Assembly (NCBI GenBank): GCA_965249965.1
Contig: OZ252262.1
Location: 3,348,001-3,412,000 of the forward strand
DNA length: 64,000 nucleotides
Reading direction: 5' to 3'
DNA from: HXMU1420-13 sp965249965
Lineage (GTDB): Bacteria; Bacteroidota; Rhodothermia; Balneolales; Balneolaceae
Both the position numbers and the translations under genes were made by a program. The notes under the pieces are model-generated. The model did no database searches. It had not been told where the DNA came from and saw nothing but the letters and a program-made list of their open reading frames with translations. Of the stretch, positions 42,550 to 51,722 are shown piece after piece (within the stretch, counting starts at the first letter, position 1; each line of letters begins with the position of its first letter).

Positions 42550-44994
42550 TTGCAGCATAGTAGTGCCATAACGAGGGAAAAATGCTATCACTGCGGCGAG
42601 ATGAGCGCCGAACAAGCTATTGTTCTGGATGACAAATCTTTTTGTTGCGAAGGCTGCAAAACTGTTTTTCAAATTCTGGATGACAATAACCTTTGCCAGT
42701 ATTACACTTTTGATGAAAATGCCGGAAATACTGTAAAAGCGGGCATTGAACGAAAACGTTTTGAGTATTTACAAGATCGCGATGTAGAGGCAAAACTTGT
42801 TGATTTTAAAAATGAGAGCCTTACCTCGGTTACCTTCTTCATTCCAAATATTCATTGCACAAGTTGTGTGTGGCTTCTTGAAAATCTGGGAAATATCGAC
42901 GATGGTGTGCTAAAGGGTACTGTCAATTTTTTGAAACGCACAGTCACCATTTTATTTGATGATTCGAAAACGTCATTACGAGCAGTTGTTGAGTTACTTA
43001 CTACTATAGGATACGAACCAAACCTTAAACTTGAACAACTTGAAGAAAAGCAATCTGGTAGTGTTGACCGCAGTTTATGGTTAAAATTAGGCGTTGCAGG
43101 TTTTTGTTTCGGGAACATCATGCTATTCAGCTTCCCGGAATATTTAAAAATGGACCAATCGGGTTCTTCTGAAATGTTTCGCTATTTCTTTGGTGGCTTG
43201 AATATCCTTCTTGCCATACCCGTGCTCTTTTACAGCAGTATCGATTATTTGAAATCGGCGTGGGCAGCGTTGAGTCAACGAGGAGTAAATCTGGATGTGC
43301 CCATTTCTCTTGGTATCATTGCATTATTCAGCCGCAGTTTATACGAAATTTTGAGCGGCACAGGAGCTGGTTATTTCGATTCTTTTACCGGCTTCATTTT
43401 TTTCTTATTAATTGGAAAGGTGGTTCAACAAAAAACCTTCGATCGTCTTTCTTTTGATCGTGATTTTAAATCCTATCTCCCAATTTCTGTCATCAAGAAA
43501 ACATTAAGTACCGAGCATTCTATCCCGGTAGATAAACTGCAGATTGGGGATCACATAGTGTTAAGAAATCAGGAGCTTATCCCCGCTGATTCTGTTCTAG
43601 AATCGGAAAGAGCTGCCATTGATTACAGTTTCATTACCGGAGAAACGGAACCTGTTTCTGTATCGAAAGGCACTCAGGTTTTTGCTGGTGGTAAGATTAT
43701 TGGATGCAATGCTGAGTTTATCATCGCTAAAAAAGTTGAACACAGTTATCTAACCCAGTTGTGGGAAAATGAAGCTTTTGAGGCATCAACGGAGTCAAAG
43801 AACATTACCTCTTTTGCCGATCGAATCAGTCCATACTTTACAGGTTCTGTATTGGCAATTGCCCTAATTTCACTGATAGTGTGGCTAACTATTGATGCTA
43901 CTCAAGCCTTTACAATTTTTACGGCAGTATTGATTGTAGCTTGCCCTTGTGCTCTGGCACTCTCTACTCCATTTACTTTAGGTGCAGCTGTAAATGTACT
44001 GTCGCTGAATGGACTTTATGTTCGAAGCACTTCTGTGTTGGAGTCGCTGAGTAAAGCAACCACTTTTGTGTTCGATAAAACTGGAACAATCACAGAATCA
44101 GAGAAATCACGCATCATATTTATAGGAGACGAACTCAGTCATGCCGAAAAGGGACTGATAAAATCTACTGTAAAACAATCCATTCATCCTCTTTCCAAAA
44201 TCATTGCCACTTTTCTTGCTTTATCAAATTCACAAAAACCTGATGAAGTAACTGAGATTACCGGGAAAGGAATTAAAGCAATTTTTGGGGAATCAGAAGT
44301 TATCGTAGGTAGCCATTCATTTATAAAAGACCAATGCGAATGCATAATTCCAAATAATTTGAACCCGGAAGTTACGGGCTCTATTGTACACGTAATGATC
44401 GATAAGGAATACAAGGGTGCCTATGTGCTAGAAAATAAACTCCGAGAAGGCATTAGTCCGCTACTTGAAAAAATCGGAACAACACACAAAACTTATCTGA
44501 TATCAGGGGATAATGAAGCGGAAAGCAAAAAACTTATTGATGCCTACCCTTATTGGGATGGATTGCACTTTAATCAGTCTCCCATTCAAAAATTAGAATT
44601 TATTGGCCACTTAAAGTATCAAAAAGAGCATGTTGTGATGATTGGAGATGGACTTAACGATGCCGGAGCGTTGAAAGCCAGCGACTTCGGTATCGCCATT
44701 TCCGATGATATGAGCTCTTTTTCACCTGCCTGTGACGCTATCGCAGAATCTTCTACAATGCATAACATTGGCAAGCTTGTAGATTTCAGCAGATCTGCAT
44801 TCAACATCATTTTGGCAAGTTTTGGGATTTCTCTGTTGTACAATTTAACCGGGCTGGGCTTTGCCATTACCGGAAATTTATCTCCACTGGTTGCTGCCAT
44901 CATTATGCCACTTAGTTCTGTGAGTGTGATGGCTTTTACAAACGTTGCAACCCGCATTAAAGCAAAACAAATGAAATTGAAAATATGGGCGTAA
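42550..44994 (+). CDS. ccoI: Copper-type P1B ATPase CcoI/FixI
   Basis: Inner-membrane copper ATPase needed for cbb3 oxidase assembly. Residues 12-36 hold the Cys-rich N-terminal motif (CYHCG, then CCEGC). An HMA domain follows with Cys103 and Cys106. The membrane metal site is CPC at 465-467, and the phosphorylation site is DKTGT at Asp509. GDGLNDAGALKASD lies near the end. The frame starts with TTG one base-step after the upstream stop codon; no ATG precedes the Cys-rich motif, so TTG is probably the real start and translation is coupled to rrf2. The last 10 bases overlap ccoS. Confidence 0.93.
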   Translation: MQHSSAITREKCYHCGEMSAEQAIVLDDKSFCCEGCKTVFQILDDNNLCQYYTFDENAGNTVKAGIERKRFEYLQDRDVEAKLVDFKNESLTSVTFFIPNIHCTSCVWLLENLGNIDDGVLKGTVNFLKRTVTILFDDSKTSLRAVVELLTTIGYEPNLKLEQLEEKQSGSVDRSLWLKLGVAGFCFGNIMLFSFPEYLKMDQSGSSEMFRYFFGGLNILLAIPVLFYSSIDYLKSAWAALSQRGVNLDVPISLGIIALFSRSLYEILSGTGAGYFDSFTGFIFFLLIGKVVQQKTFDRLSFDRDFKSYLPISVIKKTLSTEHSIPVDKLQIGDHIVLRNQELIPADSVLESERAAIDYSFITGETEPVSVSKGTQVFAGGKIIGCNAEFIIAKKVEHSYLTQLWENEAFEASTESKNITSFADRISPYFTGSVLAIALISLIVWLTIDATQAFTIFTAVLIVACPCALALSTPFTLGAAVNVLSLNGLYVRSTSVLESLSKATTFVFDKTGTITESEKSRIIFIGDELSHAEKGLIKSTVKQSIHPLSKIIATFLALSNSQKPDEVTEITGKGIKAIFGESEVIVGSHSFIKDQCECIIPNNLNPEVTGSIVHVMIDKEYKGAYVLENKLREGISPLLEKIGTTHKTYLISGDNEAESKKLIDAYPYWDGLHFNQSPIQKLEFIGHLKYQKEHVVMIGDGLNDAGALKASDFGIAISDDMSSFSPACDAIAESSTMHNIGKLVDFSRSAFNIILASFGISLLYNLTGLGFAITGNLSPLVAAIIMPLSSVSVMAFTNVATRIKAKQMKLKIWA

Positions 44995-45164
44995 TCATTT
45001 TTTTAATCCTGTTTAGTCTGATTGTTGCCCTAGCATTTTTATTTGCCTTTTTCTGGGCTGTAAAAACCGGACAGTTTGATGATCCCCAGACGCCGGCAAT
45101 TCGCATGCTTTTCGACAACGAAACTTCTACAAATAATAAAACAATAACCAAACGAGGGGAATAA
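44985..45164 (+). CDS. ccoS: cbb3 oxidase assembly protein CcoS
   Basis: A 59-residue protein with one N-terminal transmembrane helix, followed by the family signature FFWAVKTGQFDDPQTPAIR and RMLFDNE. CcoS is required for cofactor insertion into CcoN. It starts with ATG inside the end of ccoI and ends two bases before ccoN, so these genes are tightly coupled. Length is normal. Confidence 0.95.
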   Translation: MGVIIFLILFSLIVALAFLFAFFWAVKTGQFDDPQTPAIRMLFDNETSTNNKTITKRGE

Positions 45165-45166
45165 CC

Positions 45167-47353
45167 ATGTCGATGGATACCTTTCATTACGACAATAAAA
45201 TAGTTCGCAATTTCGGTATTGCTTCTATTACTTTCGGTGTAATTGGATTTCTAGTAGGTCTGATTATCGCATTAAAACTTTTCTTACCCGATTTTCTCGG
45301 GTTTATTCCTGAATTATCATATGGCCGCCTTCGCCCATTGCATACCAATGCGGTGATTTTTGCCTTTGCAGGGAATGCAATCTTTTATGGAGTGTATTAT
45401 TCGCTCCCTAGATTGTGTAAAACTCCCATGTTTAGCCCAATATTGAGTCAAATCCACTTTTGGGGATGGCAGGCAATTATTCTTTCGGCTGTGTTAACAC
45501 TTCCATTCGGGATTACAACCAGTAAAGAATATGCCGAACTAGAATGGCCAATTGATATCGCGATTACACTTATTTGGGTAGTCTTTGGGATCAACATGAT
45601 CATGACCATCATGAAGCGCCGTGAGAAGCATATTTATGTTGCCATTTGGTTCTATATAGCCACTTTTGTAACCGTTGCTGTGCTGCACGTTGTGAACTCT
45701 TTTGAAGTTCCGGCAACCATGCTTAAAAGTTATTCATTGTATGCCGGCGTACAAGATGCGTTAGTACAATGGTGGTATGGCCATAATGCAGTGGCATTCT
45801 TCTTAACTACTCCTTTTTTGGGAATTATGTACTACTTCATCCCAAAAGCAGCTAATCGCCCAATATTCTCCTATAGACTATCAATTGTCCACTTTTGGTC
45901 GTTGATTTTCATTTACATCTGGGCTGGTCCTCATCATTTGTTGTATACATCGCTTCCTGGATGGGCTCAAGCGTTGGGAACCGTGTTTAGTATTATGCTG
46001 ATCGCTCCTAGTTGGGGTGGTATGTTGAATGGTCTCTTAACACTACGCGGAGCCTGGGATCGCGTTCGCGAAGATCCCGTATTAAAGTTCTTAGTTGTTG
46101 GGGTAACTTCATACGGAATGGTTACTTTCGAAGGCCCGATGCTTTCGATTGCCAACGTAAATGCGATTGCTCACTACACCGATTATATCATCGGTCACGT
46201 TCACAATGGCGCCTTGATGTGGAATGGTGGGCTTACCTTCGCGATGTTGTATTACATCACACCAAAAATTTATAAGACAAAATTATTCTCTATTAAGCTA
46301 GCTAACCTCCATTTCTGGTTCGCTACCATTGGTGCCATTTTCTATGTAATTCCAATGTATTGGGGTGGTATCACTCAAAGTTTGATGTGGAAACAATTCA
46401 CAGCTGAAGGTTTCTTACAGTATCCTAACTTTCTTGAAACAGTTACTCAGTTAGTTCCATTTTATGTATTGAGAACTGTAGGTGGAACTCTATTTATTGT
46501 AGGTGCGGTAATTGGTGCTTATAACATTTGGAAAACAGCACGAAGCGGAAGCCTTGTTGCAGACGAAGAAGCTCAGGCTCCGGCATTAATCGATCCTGCA
46601 GCTGGCCATCATGAAAAATGGCATCGCCGCCTAGAAGGCAAGCCACTGAAGTTTACACTTCTTGTTCTAGTATCCATTTTAATTGGTGGAATTGTGGAAT
46701 ACATGCCAACTGCGCTAATAGATTCCAACATACCAACCATCGAAAGTGTGAAACCTTATACACCACTTGAGATAGAAGGACGTGATATTTACATCTCTGA
46801 AGGTTGTAATAATTGCCACTCGCAAATGATTCGACCGTTCCGTTCAGAAACTGAGCGATTTGGTGAGTATTCAAAGGCGGGTGAATTTGTATATGATCAT
46901 CCTTTCTTGTGGGGATCTAAACGAACAGGTCCCGATCTGCATAGAATTGGTGGTAAATATCCGGATTCATGGCATCTACGTCATATGTATGATCCAACAT
47001 CAACATCTCCTGGTTCTTTAATGCCGGCATATACTTGGCTGTTAACTCAGGATATGGATATTGAATCTATTCCAAATCGAGTAAATGCCTTAAGAGCCGT
47101 AGGTGTACCATATGCTGATAATTACGAAGACATTGCTATACGTGATGCCAAATTCCAGGCAGAGCAAATTGCTAATGGACTGCGTGAAAACGGATTCTCC
47201 ACAGTAGACGGAATAGAAATCACCTCTGATAAGAAAATCATTGCACTTATTGCCTATCTGCAACGATTGGGTGTGGATATCAAAGCGGAGAATGATCCAT
47301 TTGCTGGACTTCCTTCGAACGAACGAATGGGCGCAAACATCAAAACTAATTAA
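45167..47353 (+). CDS. ccoN: cbb3 cytochrome oxidase fused subunits I and II (CcoNO)
   Basis: A 728-residue fusion of the catalytic subunit CcoN and the cytochrome subunit CcoO. Residues 1-465 are the twelve-helix heme-copper oxidase: heme ligand His in RPLHTNAV, WWYGHNAVAFF and the copper-site histidines in AGPHHLLYTSLP, and HVHNGALMWNGG. A charged linker of about 35 residues leads to a new transmembrane helix and CcoO, with one heme c site CNNCH near residue 547 and a Met ligand probably in LMPAYTW. The fusion is common in Bacteroidota. It reduces oxygen to water and pumps protons. Confidence 0.96.
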   Translation: MSMDTFHYDNKIVRNFGIASITFGVIGFLVGLIIALKLFLPDFLGFIPELSYGRLRPLHTNAVIFAFAGNAIFYGVYYSLPRLCKTPMFSPILSQIHFWGWQAIILSAVLTLPFGITTSKEYAELEWPIDIAITLIWVVFGINMIMTIMKRREKHIYVAIWFYIATFVTVAVLHVVNSFEVPATMLKSYSLYAGVQDALVQWWYGHNAVAFFLTTPFLGIMYYFIPKAANRPIFSYRLSIVHFWSLIFIYIWAGPHHLLYTSLPGWAQALGTVFSIMLIAPSWGGMLNGLLTLRGAWDRVREDPVLKFLVVGVTSYGMVTFEGPMLSIANVNAIAHYTDYIIGHVHNGALMWNGGLTFAMLYYITPKIYKTKLFSIKLANLHFWFATIGAIFYVIPMYWGGITQSLMWKQFTAEGFLQYPNFLETVTQLVPFYVLRTVGGTLFIVGAVIGAYNIWKTARSGSLVADEEAQAPALIDPAAGHHEKWHRRLEGKPLKFTLLVLVSILIGGIVEYMPTALIDSNIPTIESVKPYTPLEIEGRDIYISEGCNNCHSQMIRPFRSETERFGEYSKAGEFVYDHPFLWGSKRTGPDLHRIGGKYPDSWHLRHMYDPTSTSPGSLMPAYTWLLTQDMDIESIPNRVNALRAVGVPYADNYEDIAIRDAKFQAEQIANGLRENGFSTVDGIEITSDKKIIALIAYLQRLGVDIKAENDPFAGLPSNERMGANIKTN

Positions 47354-47356
47354 GCT

Positions 47357-47548
47357 ATGTATAAAGATGTATTACGCTCCATGGAGGGCATCGAAATTTA
47401 CCCGAGTATCTCACTGATACTGTTCTTCGTTTTCTTCATCCTTTTAATTGGATATATGATACGAACCGGAAAAAAGCATTGGGAGCATGCCGCTAACCTA
47501 CCGCTAGAATCAGATGAAACTACAACTTTGAAAATGAACAAGTCATGA
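47357..47548 (+). CDS. ccoQ: CcoQ-like small oxidase subunit
   Basis: A 63-residue protein with one transmembrane helix (about residues 18-37, SLILFFVFFILLIGYMI) and a short charged tail. Position between CcoNO and CcoP and length match CcoQ, which stabilises the oxidase; the sequence itself is poorly conserved. It starts 3 bases after ccoNO and overlaps ccoP by 4 bases. Confidence 0.85.
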   Translation: MYKDVLRSMEGIEIYPSISLILFFVFFILLIGYMIRTGKKHWEHAANLPLESDETTTLKMNKS

Positions 47549-48147
47549 AAGTATTTGACGACGAAAAAGATCTGTTGATGGATCATGAATACGATGGAAT
47601 CCGTGAATTAGACAACCACATGCCTAAGTGGTGGTTGTATCTGTTCTATTTTACCATCGCATGGGGATTTGGATACCTGGTGTATTATCAATTCACAGAC
47701 TTAGGTATGGATCAACATGAGCAATATGCGGCCGAAGTTGCAGAGGCAGCCGAACAGTTTGGGTTAACCGATCCTGACGAAGGTGGAGCAATGGCCGCTG
47801 CTACAGATTGGACCTTTGAAATGGACGAAGCTTCCATAGCTAATGGTCGCGAAATCTATATGAGCACAAATAATCTGTGCTTCACCTGCCACGGTGGAGC
47901 CGGAGAAGGTATGGTAGGTCCAAACCTTACCGATGATATGTGGTTGCATGGCTGTTCACCGACTGAAATTGCTCAAAGTATCGCATCTGGTTTCCCTGAC
48001 AAAGGCATGATTGCCTATGGTAGCGGTGCTCGCATTTCTGATGAAGACATGACTGATCTGATCAGCTACATTGCTTCTATCCAGGGATCAGAGCCAGCAA
48101 ATCCAAAAGCTGTAGATGCAGAAAGAGCCATAAGTTGCAGCTTGTAA
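47545..48147 (+). CDS. ccoP: cbb3 oxidase cytochrome subunit CcoP, single heme
   Basis: A 200-residue membrane-anchored cytochrome c. The N-terminal CcoP domain (YDGIRELDNHMPKWWLYLFY) contains one transmembrane helix. There is a single c-type heme site, CFTCH at residues 112-116, with an axial Met likely in KGMIAYG. Classical proteobacterial CcoP has two heme sites and about 300 residues, so this is a shortened monoheme form. It passes electrons from soluble or membrane cytochrome c to CcoO. Confidence 0.94.
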   Translation: MKVFDDEKDLLMDHEYDGIRELDNHMPKWWLYLFYFTIAWGFGYLVYYQFTDLGMDQHEQYAAEVAEAAEQFGLTDPDEGGAMAAATDWTFEMDEASIANGREIYMSTNNLCFTCHGGAGEGMVGPNLTDDMWLHGCSPTEIAQSIASGFPDKGMIAYGSGARISDEDMTDLISYIASIQGSEPANPKAVDAERAISCSL

Positions 48148-48171
48148 TTCAAACTACTATTCAACAAGCAG

Positions 48172-49626
48172 ATGTCCGTACTCGAGGAAAGACGAATAAC
48201 CAAAGATAAATACAGAGATCACCTTTCTACTGTAAATGAGAAGGGTGGCCGCAACTGGATTTATCCTAAGAAACCAAGTGGCCGTTATTGGACTGCCCGA
48301 AATATCGTAGCCTTCTTTTTAGTTACATTTTTCTTTGCCGGGCCTTTCATCGAGATTAATGGACATCCGTTGTTGATGGTAAACATCCTTACTCGAGAAT
48401 TCGTAATCTTCGGGGTCGCTTTCTGGCCCCAGGATTTACACCTTCTTGTATTTGGGATGCTCTCCTTTGTAGTTGGTGTTGTACTTTTTACTACAGTTTT
48501 TGGGCGACTTTTTTGTGGCTGGGCATGCCCTCAAACTATTTTTATGGAGATGATCTTTCGGCGAATCGAATTTTGGATAGAAGGTAATTCATCAGCACAA
48601 ATTCGCCTAAATAAAGCTCCTTGGAATGGTGAGAAAATCTTGAAAAAAGGAAGTAAACATGCCATCTTTTTTGGAATTGCTTTCTTGATTTCCAATATGT
48701 TTCTGGCCTATGTAATCGGGAAAGATGCATGGATTGAATTAGTCACAGATCCACCCAGCGAGCATATTGGCGGACTATCATCCATGATCATATTCAGTGG
48801 TGTATTCTATGGTGTCTTTGCTTTTATGCGCGAACAGGTTTGCCACTTAGTTTGTCCATATGGGCGTATGCAGTCGGTTATGCTCGACAATAATTCCATT
48901 AATGTAATGTACGATTATGTTCGTGGTGAAGGACGAGCTAAAGTAGGTGACCGCAAAAAAGTAGAATTAGGTAAAGCAACACTCTCTGACCTTGGACTAG
49001 AGCCAGATACTACCTTTGGCGACTGTATCGATTGCTATCAATGCGTGAAAATATGCCCGATGGGAATCGATATCAGAAATGGCACACAGCTTGAATGCGT
49101 GCATTGTACGGCTTGTATAGATGCTTGCGATACCATCATGGATAAGATCGATAAACCACGAGGATTAATTCGATACTCATCCGAAAATGCAATTCGTCAT
49201 GAAAAGAAGAAGATTTTCACTCCTCGTGTGATAGGCTACACTGCTGTTCTCACAATTTTAATGAGTTTATTTATTGTGTTCCTTAGCATGAGAGCTGATC
49301 TGGAAACATCTATCCTTCGTGAGCGGGGAACACTTTACCAGGAACTTCCGAATAATACATACAGCAATATTTATGAGATAAAAGTTATCAACAAAACCTT
49401 TGATGATATTGAGTATGATGTACAGCTCGAATCTCCTGCCGGAGAATTAATATCGCTTGGTGCAATTACTACCATCCCCGGACAAAGCCTTGCTGAGGGT
49501 CGATATATGGTACAACTTTCTGAATCACAACTCGAAGGACTTCAAACCGATCTTACATTTGCTGTTTACGCTAACGGTGAAAGAATCGAAACGGTAAAAA
49601 CGGGCTTCTTAGGCCCATCAAACTAA
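48172..49626 (+). CDS. ccoG: Cytochrome oxidase accessory protein CcoG (FixG, RdxA)
   Basis: A 484-residue membrane ferredoxin that helps copper delivery to cbb3 oxidase. Several transmembrane helices fill residues 40-235 with the GRLFCGWACPQTIFMEM segment and REQVCHLVCPYGRMQ. Two 4Fe-4S clusters are bound by the cysteines at about residues 285-325 (CIDCYQCVKICPMG, then CVHCTACIDACD). A C-terminal Ig-like domain follows the last helix (residues 385-484). It is in the normal place after the structural genes, 24 bases after ccoP. Confidence 0.95.
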   Translation: MSVLEERRITKDKYRDHLSTVNEKGGRNWIYPKKPSGRYWTARNIVAFFLVTFFFAGPFIEINGHPLLMVNILTREFVIFGVAFWPQDLHLLVFGMLSFVVGVVLFTTVFGRLFCGWACPQTIFMEMIFRRIEFWIEGNSSAQIRLNKAPWNGEKILKKGSKHAIFFGIAFLISNMFLAYVIGKDAWIELVTDPPSEHIGGLSSMIIFSGVFYGVFAFMREQVCHLVCPYGRMQSVMLDNNSINVMYDYVRGEGRAKVGDRKKVELGKATLSDLGLEPDTTFGDCIDCYQCVKICPMGIDIRNGTQLECVHCTACIDACDTIMDKIDKPRGLIRYSSENAIRHEKKKIFTPRVIGYTAVLTILMSLFIVFLSMRADLETSILRERGTLYQELPNNTYSNIYEIKVINKTFDDIEYDVQLESPAGELISLGAITTIPGQSLAEGRYMVQLSESQLEGLQTDLTFAVYANGERIETVKTGFLGPSN

Positions 49627-49649
49627 ATTGTCATAATAAGAGGTAACAC

Positions 49650-50099
49650 ATGAAATCATTTGATTGGGGAAAAGGAATTACCCTCGCAATTATAATTTTT
49701 GTCATTGGAACGTTAAGTGTAGTTAGCTATCTCATAAGCCTGGATTTCTATTTAGTGAATAACAATCATTATGAGGAAGGTGTCAATTATCAGCAAACCA
49801 TTGATAGCCGCGCGCGAACTGCTGCTTTGGATGAATCGGTTGTCGTGTTTTATGACGAAGAGCGAATCGCTTTAAAAATTGTTTTCCCCGATGAAGTTGT
49901 GCAAAATGCACAAGGGGGTACTATAAATCTTTACCGACCAAATGACGCTGATCTGGATTTAAATCTTGATATCGAATTTAATGGCGGTTCTACACACATC
50001 ATTCCAATGGAGCGGATGGATAAAGGAAAGTGGGTTCTAACAATAAATTGGACGATGAACGATCTTGATTATATCGAAGAAAAGGTTATTATCATCTAG
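49650..50099 (+). CDS. ccoH: FixH-family cbb3 assembly protein
   Basis: A 149-residue protein with one N-terminal transmembrane helix (residues 8-30) and a periplasmic beta-sandwich. Family blocks: YLVNNNHYEEGVNYQQTID, INLYRPNDADLDL and GKWVLTINWT. FixH/CcoH is needed for oxidase maturation, probably in contact with CcoI. It is 23 bases after ccoG. The gene after it is separated by a structured element, so this looks like the end of the main cco transcript. Confidence 0.9.
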   Translation: MKSFDWGKGITLAIIIFVIGTLSVVSYLISLDFYLVNNNHYEEGVNYQQTIDSRARTAALDESVVVFYDEERIALKIVFPDEVVQNAQGGTINLYRPNDADLDLNLDIEFNGGSTHIIPMERMDKGKWVLTINWTMNDLDYIEEKVIII

Positions 50100-50117
50100 T
50101 ACAAATTTTACTGATAT

Positions 50118-50197
50118 CACCCGAGTATTATATTTTTCTTCAGGGCTTTTTCCGGGTACATTTTTGAAGAAAGGTATGATGGCTCGGGTGTTTTTTT
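50118..50197 (+). terminator. Long, two-tier stem ending in a T-run (terminator or attenuator)
   Basis: Outer stem CACCCGAG/CTCGGGTG (50118-50125 with 50183-50190) is followed by seven T. Inside, TTTCTTCA at 50135-50142 pairs with TGAAGAAA at 50165-50172. It lies between fixH and the TauE/SafE gene, ending 22 bases before the latter. It may end the cco transcript or partly attenuate the last gene. Confidence 0.75.
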
Positions 50198-50218
50198 GAG
50201 CAAAACATCTTATCCATT

Positions 50219-50929
50219 ATGGAACTCTGGACTGCTTTACTTCTTGGCTTTATGGGAAGTTTTCACTGTGTGGGAATGTGTGGACCAATTGCAATGTCCA
50301 TTCCTCGTTCAAGTTCCAATTTTCTTGCATTAACGGGCTCCGCGCTACTTTATAATTCCGGACGTATTCTTACTTATTCTGTTTTTGGTTTAATTTTCGG
50401 CTTTGTTGGCACCGGAATAACCATTGGTGGATTTCAAGGCACATTGTCTATACTACTTGGAGTTGCGATTATTCTTGGAGTGATATTCAGCAAATTTTTC
50501 AAGCAACGAGCCGGTAAACTTATTCAAAACCCAACTGCCTGGGTAACTTCGATGTATGGAAAACTACTTCGAAAAGAATCTCGGTCCACCTTATTTGGAT
50601 TGGGGATTTTAAACGGGCTTCTCCCCTGCGCATTTGTGTACTCAGGTCTAGCAGCCGCTGTATTAACCACCTCGCTCACCCATAGTGCAGCTTACATGGC
50701 CTTGTTTGGTTTGGGCACTTTTCCGGCCATGTTTTTCATGTATCTCTCACCTAACATACTTTCTCAAGATTTGCGGCAAATGATTCGTGATTTCATCCCC
50801 TACTTTGCCTTTACCTTTGGAATAGTCTTAGTACTTCGTGGCTTGATCTTGTTTGATCTATATGTACCAGATGCAGTGACCGAACGCGTTTCTTCGTTCT
50901 GTGTGTTTCCCGGGACTTCCATGGATTAG
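50219..50929 (+). CDS. TauE/SafE-family membrane protein of the cco locus
   Basis: A 236-residue protein with six or so transmembrane helices. The N-terminus GSFHCVGMCGP and the mid-protein NGLLPCAFVYSGLAAA are the paired Cys/Pro motifs of the DsbD-like SafE branch that often sits next to cbb3 genes. Such proteins are commonly labelled sulfite exporters, but a copper or cytochrome-maturation role fits this context better; I infer this from the neighbours and the Cys pairs. Its stop overlaps the stop of the convergent HAD gene (TTAG). Confidence 0.82.
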   Translation: MELWTALLLGFMGSFHCVGMCGPIAMSIPRSSSNFLALTGSALLYNSGRILTYSVFGLIFGFVGTGITIGGFQGTLSILLGVAIILGVIFSKFFKQRAGKLIQNPTAWVTSMYGKLLRKESRSTLFGLGILNGLLPCAFVYSGLAAAVLTTSLTHSAAYMALFGLGTFPAMFFMYLSPNILSQDLRQMIRDFIPYFAFTFGIVLVLRGLILFDLYVPDAVTERVSSFCVFPGTSMD

Positions 50930-51627
50930 ATTTCGAGTGAATCTTTCAGGATTTCAAAATCATCGAAAACTAAATCTGCTAAATCAGTCCCTTCTTTAAT
51001 TGGATTATTTGTATACCAGGCAACTTGCCAACCCGCTACTTTCCCTCCTCTCACATCCGATGAAAGAGAATCACCCACATACAAAATATCTTCGCGTTCA
51101 ACCCCTGCTAATTCCGTTGAGTAATCAAAAATCTTTGGGTGCGGTTTCATCACCCCTACTTCTTCAGAAATGACAATCTGGCTGGTAGTTTCTTTGAATC
51201 CAAACTGTTCAATCTTCATCCATTGGGTTTCTGCAAATCCATTCGTAATAATTCCTACTGAATACTTAGCTCTGATACGATCAAAAGCTTCTTTCGCACC
51301 CTCAATCCATTCCCAGTGATTGCGGTAATAGTTCATATAAACCTGACCAGCTTCTTTATAAAGACTGGCTTCAACTCCTAATTCTACAAACGTTTCTTCA
51401 AAGCGGCGGCGATGCAAAATATGCCGATCGATCTCTCCACGGCCATATTCTTCCCATAATCCTTTATTTATGTGATGATATACCTCTACCAGCTCCTGTA
51501 ATGCAATAGATTTGAATGCGTCAAAATGCTGGTGAACGTCTGAAAGACCGTATTTCTCTGCCTTTTTGTGATCAAGTAGCGTGTCATCTAAGTCAAAATA
51601 GATGAACTTTGGGATTAAATCTGACAA
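50926..51627 (-). CDS. YjjG-family HAD phosphatase (nucleotidase-like)
   Basis: A 233-residue haloacid dehalogenase-type hydrolase. Motif 1 is YFDLDDTLLDH near residue 10, motif 2 GIITNG near 125, motif 3 the Lys in GVMKPHP and motif 4 ILYVGDSLSSDVRG. Its helical cap is in the 20-100 region. This pattern fits the YjjG group, which dephosphorylates pyrimidine nucleotides and non-canonical ones. The start is a TTG; no ATG is near, so the start is uncertain. It ends against the SafE gene. Confidence 0.88.
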   Translation of the reverse strand: MSDLIPKFIYFDLDDTLLDHKKAEKYGLSDVHQHFDAFKSIALQELVEVYHHINKGLWEEYGRGEIDRHILHRRRFEETFVELGVEASLYKEAGQVYMNYYRNHWEWIEGAKEAFDRIRAKYSVGIITNGFAETQWMKIEQFGFKETTSQIVISEEVGVMKPHPKIFDYSTELAGVEREDILYVGDSLSSDVRGGKVAGWQVAWYTNNPIKEGTDLADLVFDDFEILKDSLEI

Positions 51628-51722
51628 TGGAATAGTTTTTGAATATTGTTTGATGAAAACAAAACCAAAACAATTTTGGCTCGTATAGTGGGCGCAAAGT
51701 TAAACAATCAAACTAAACTATC

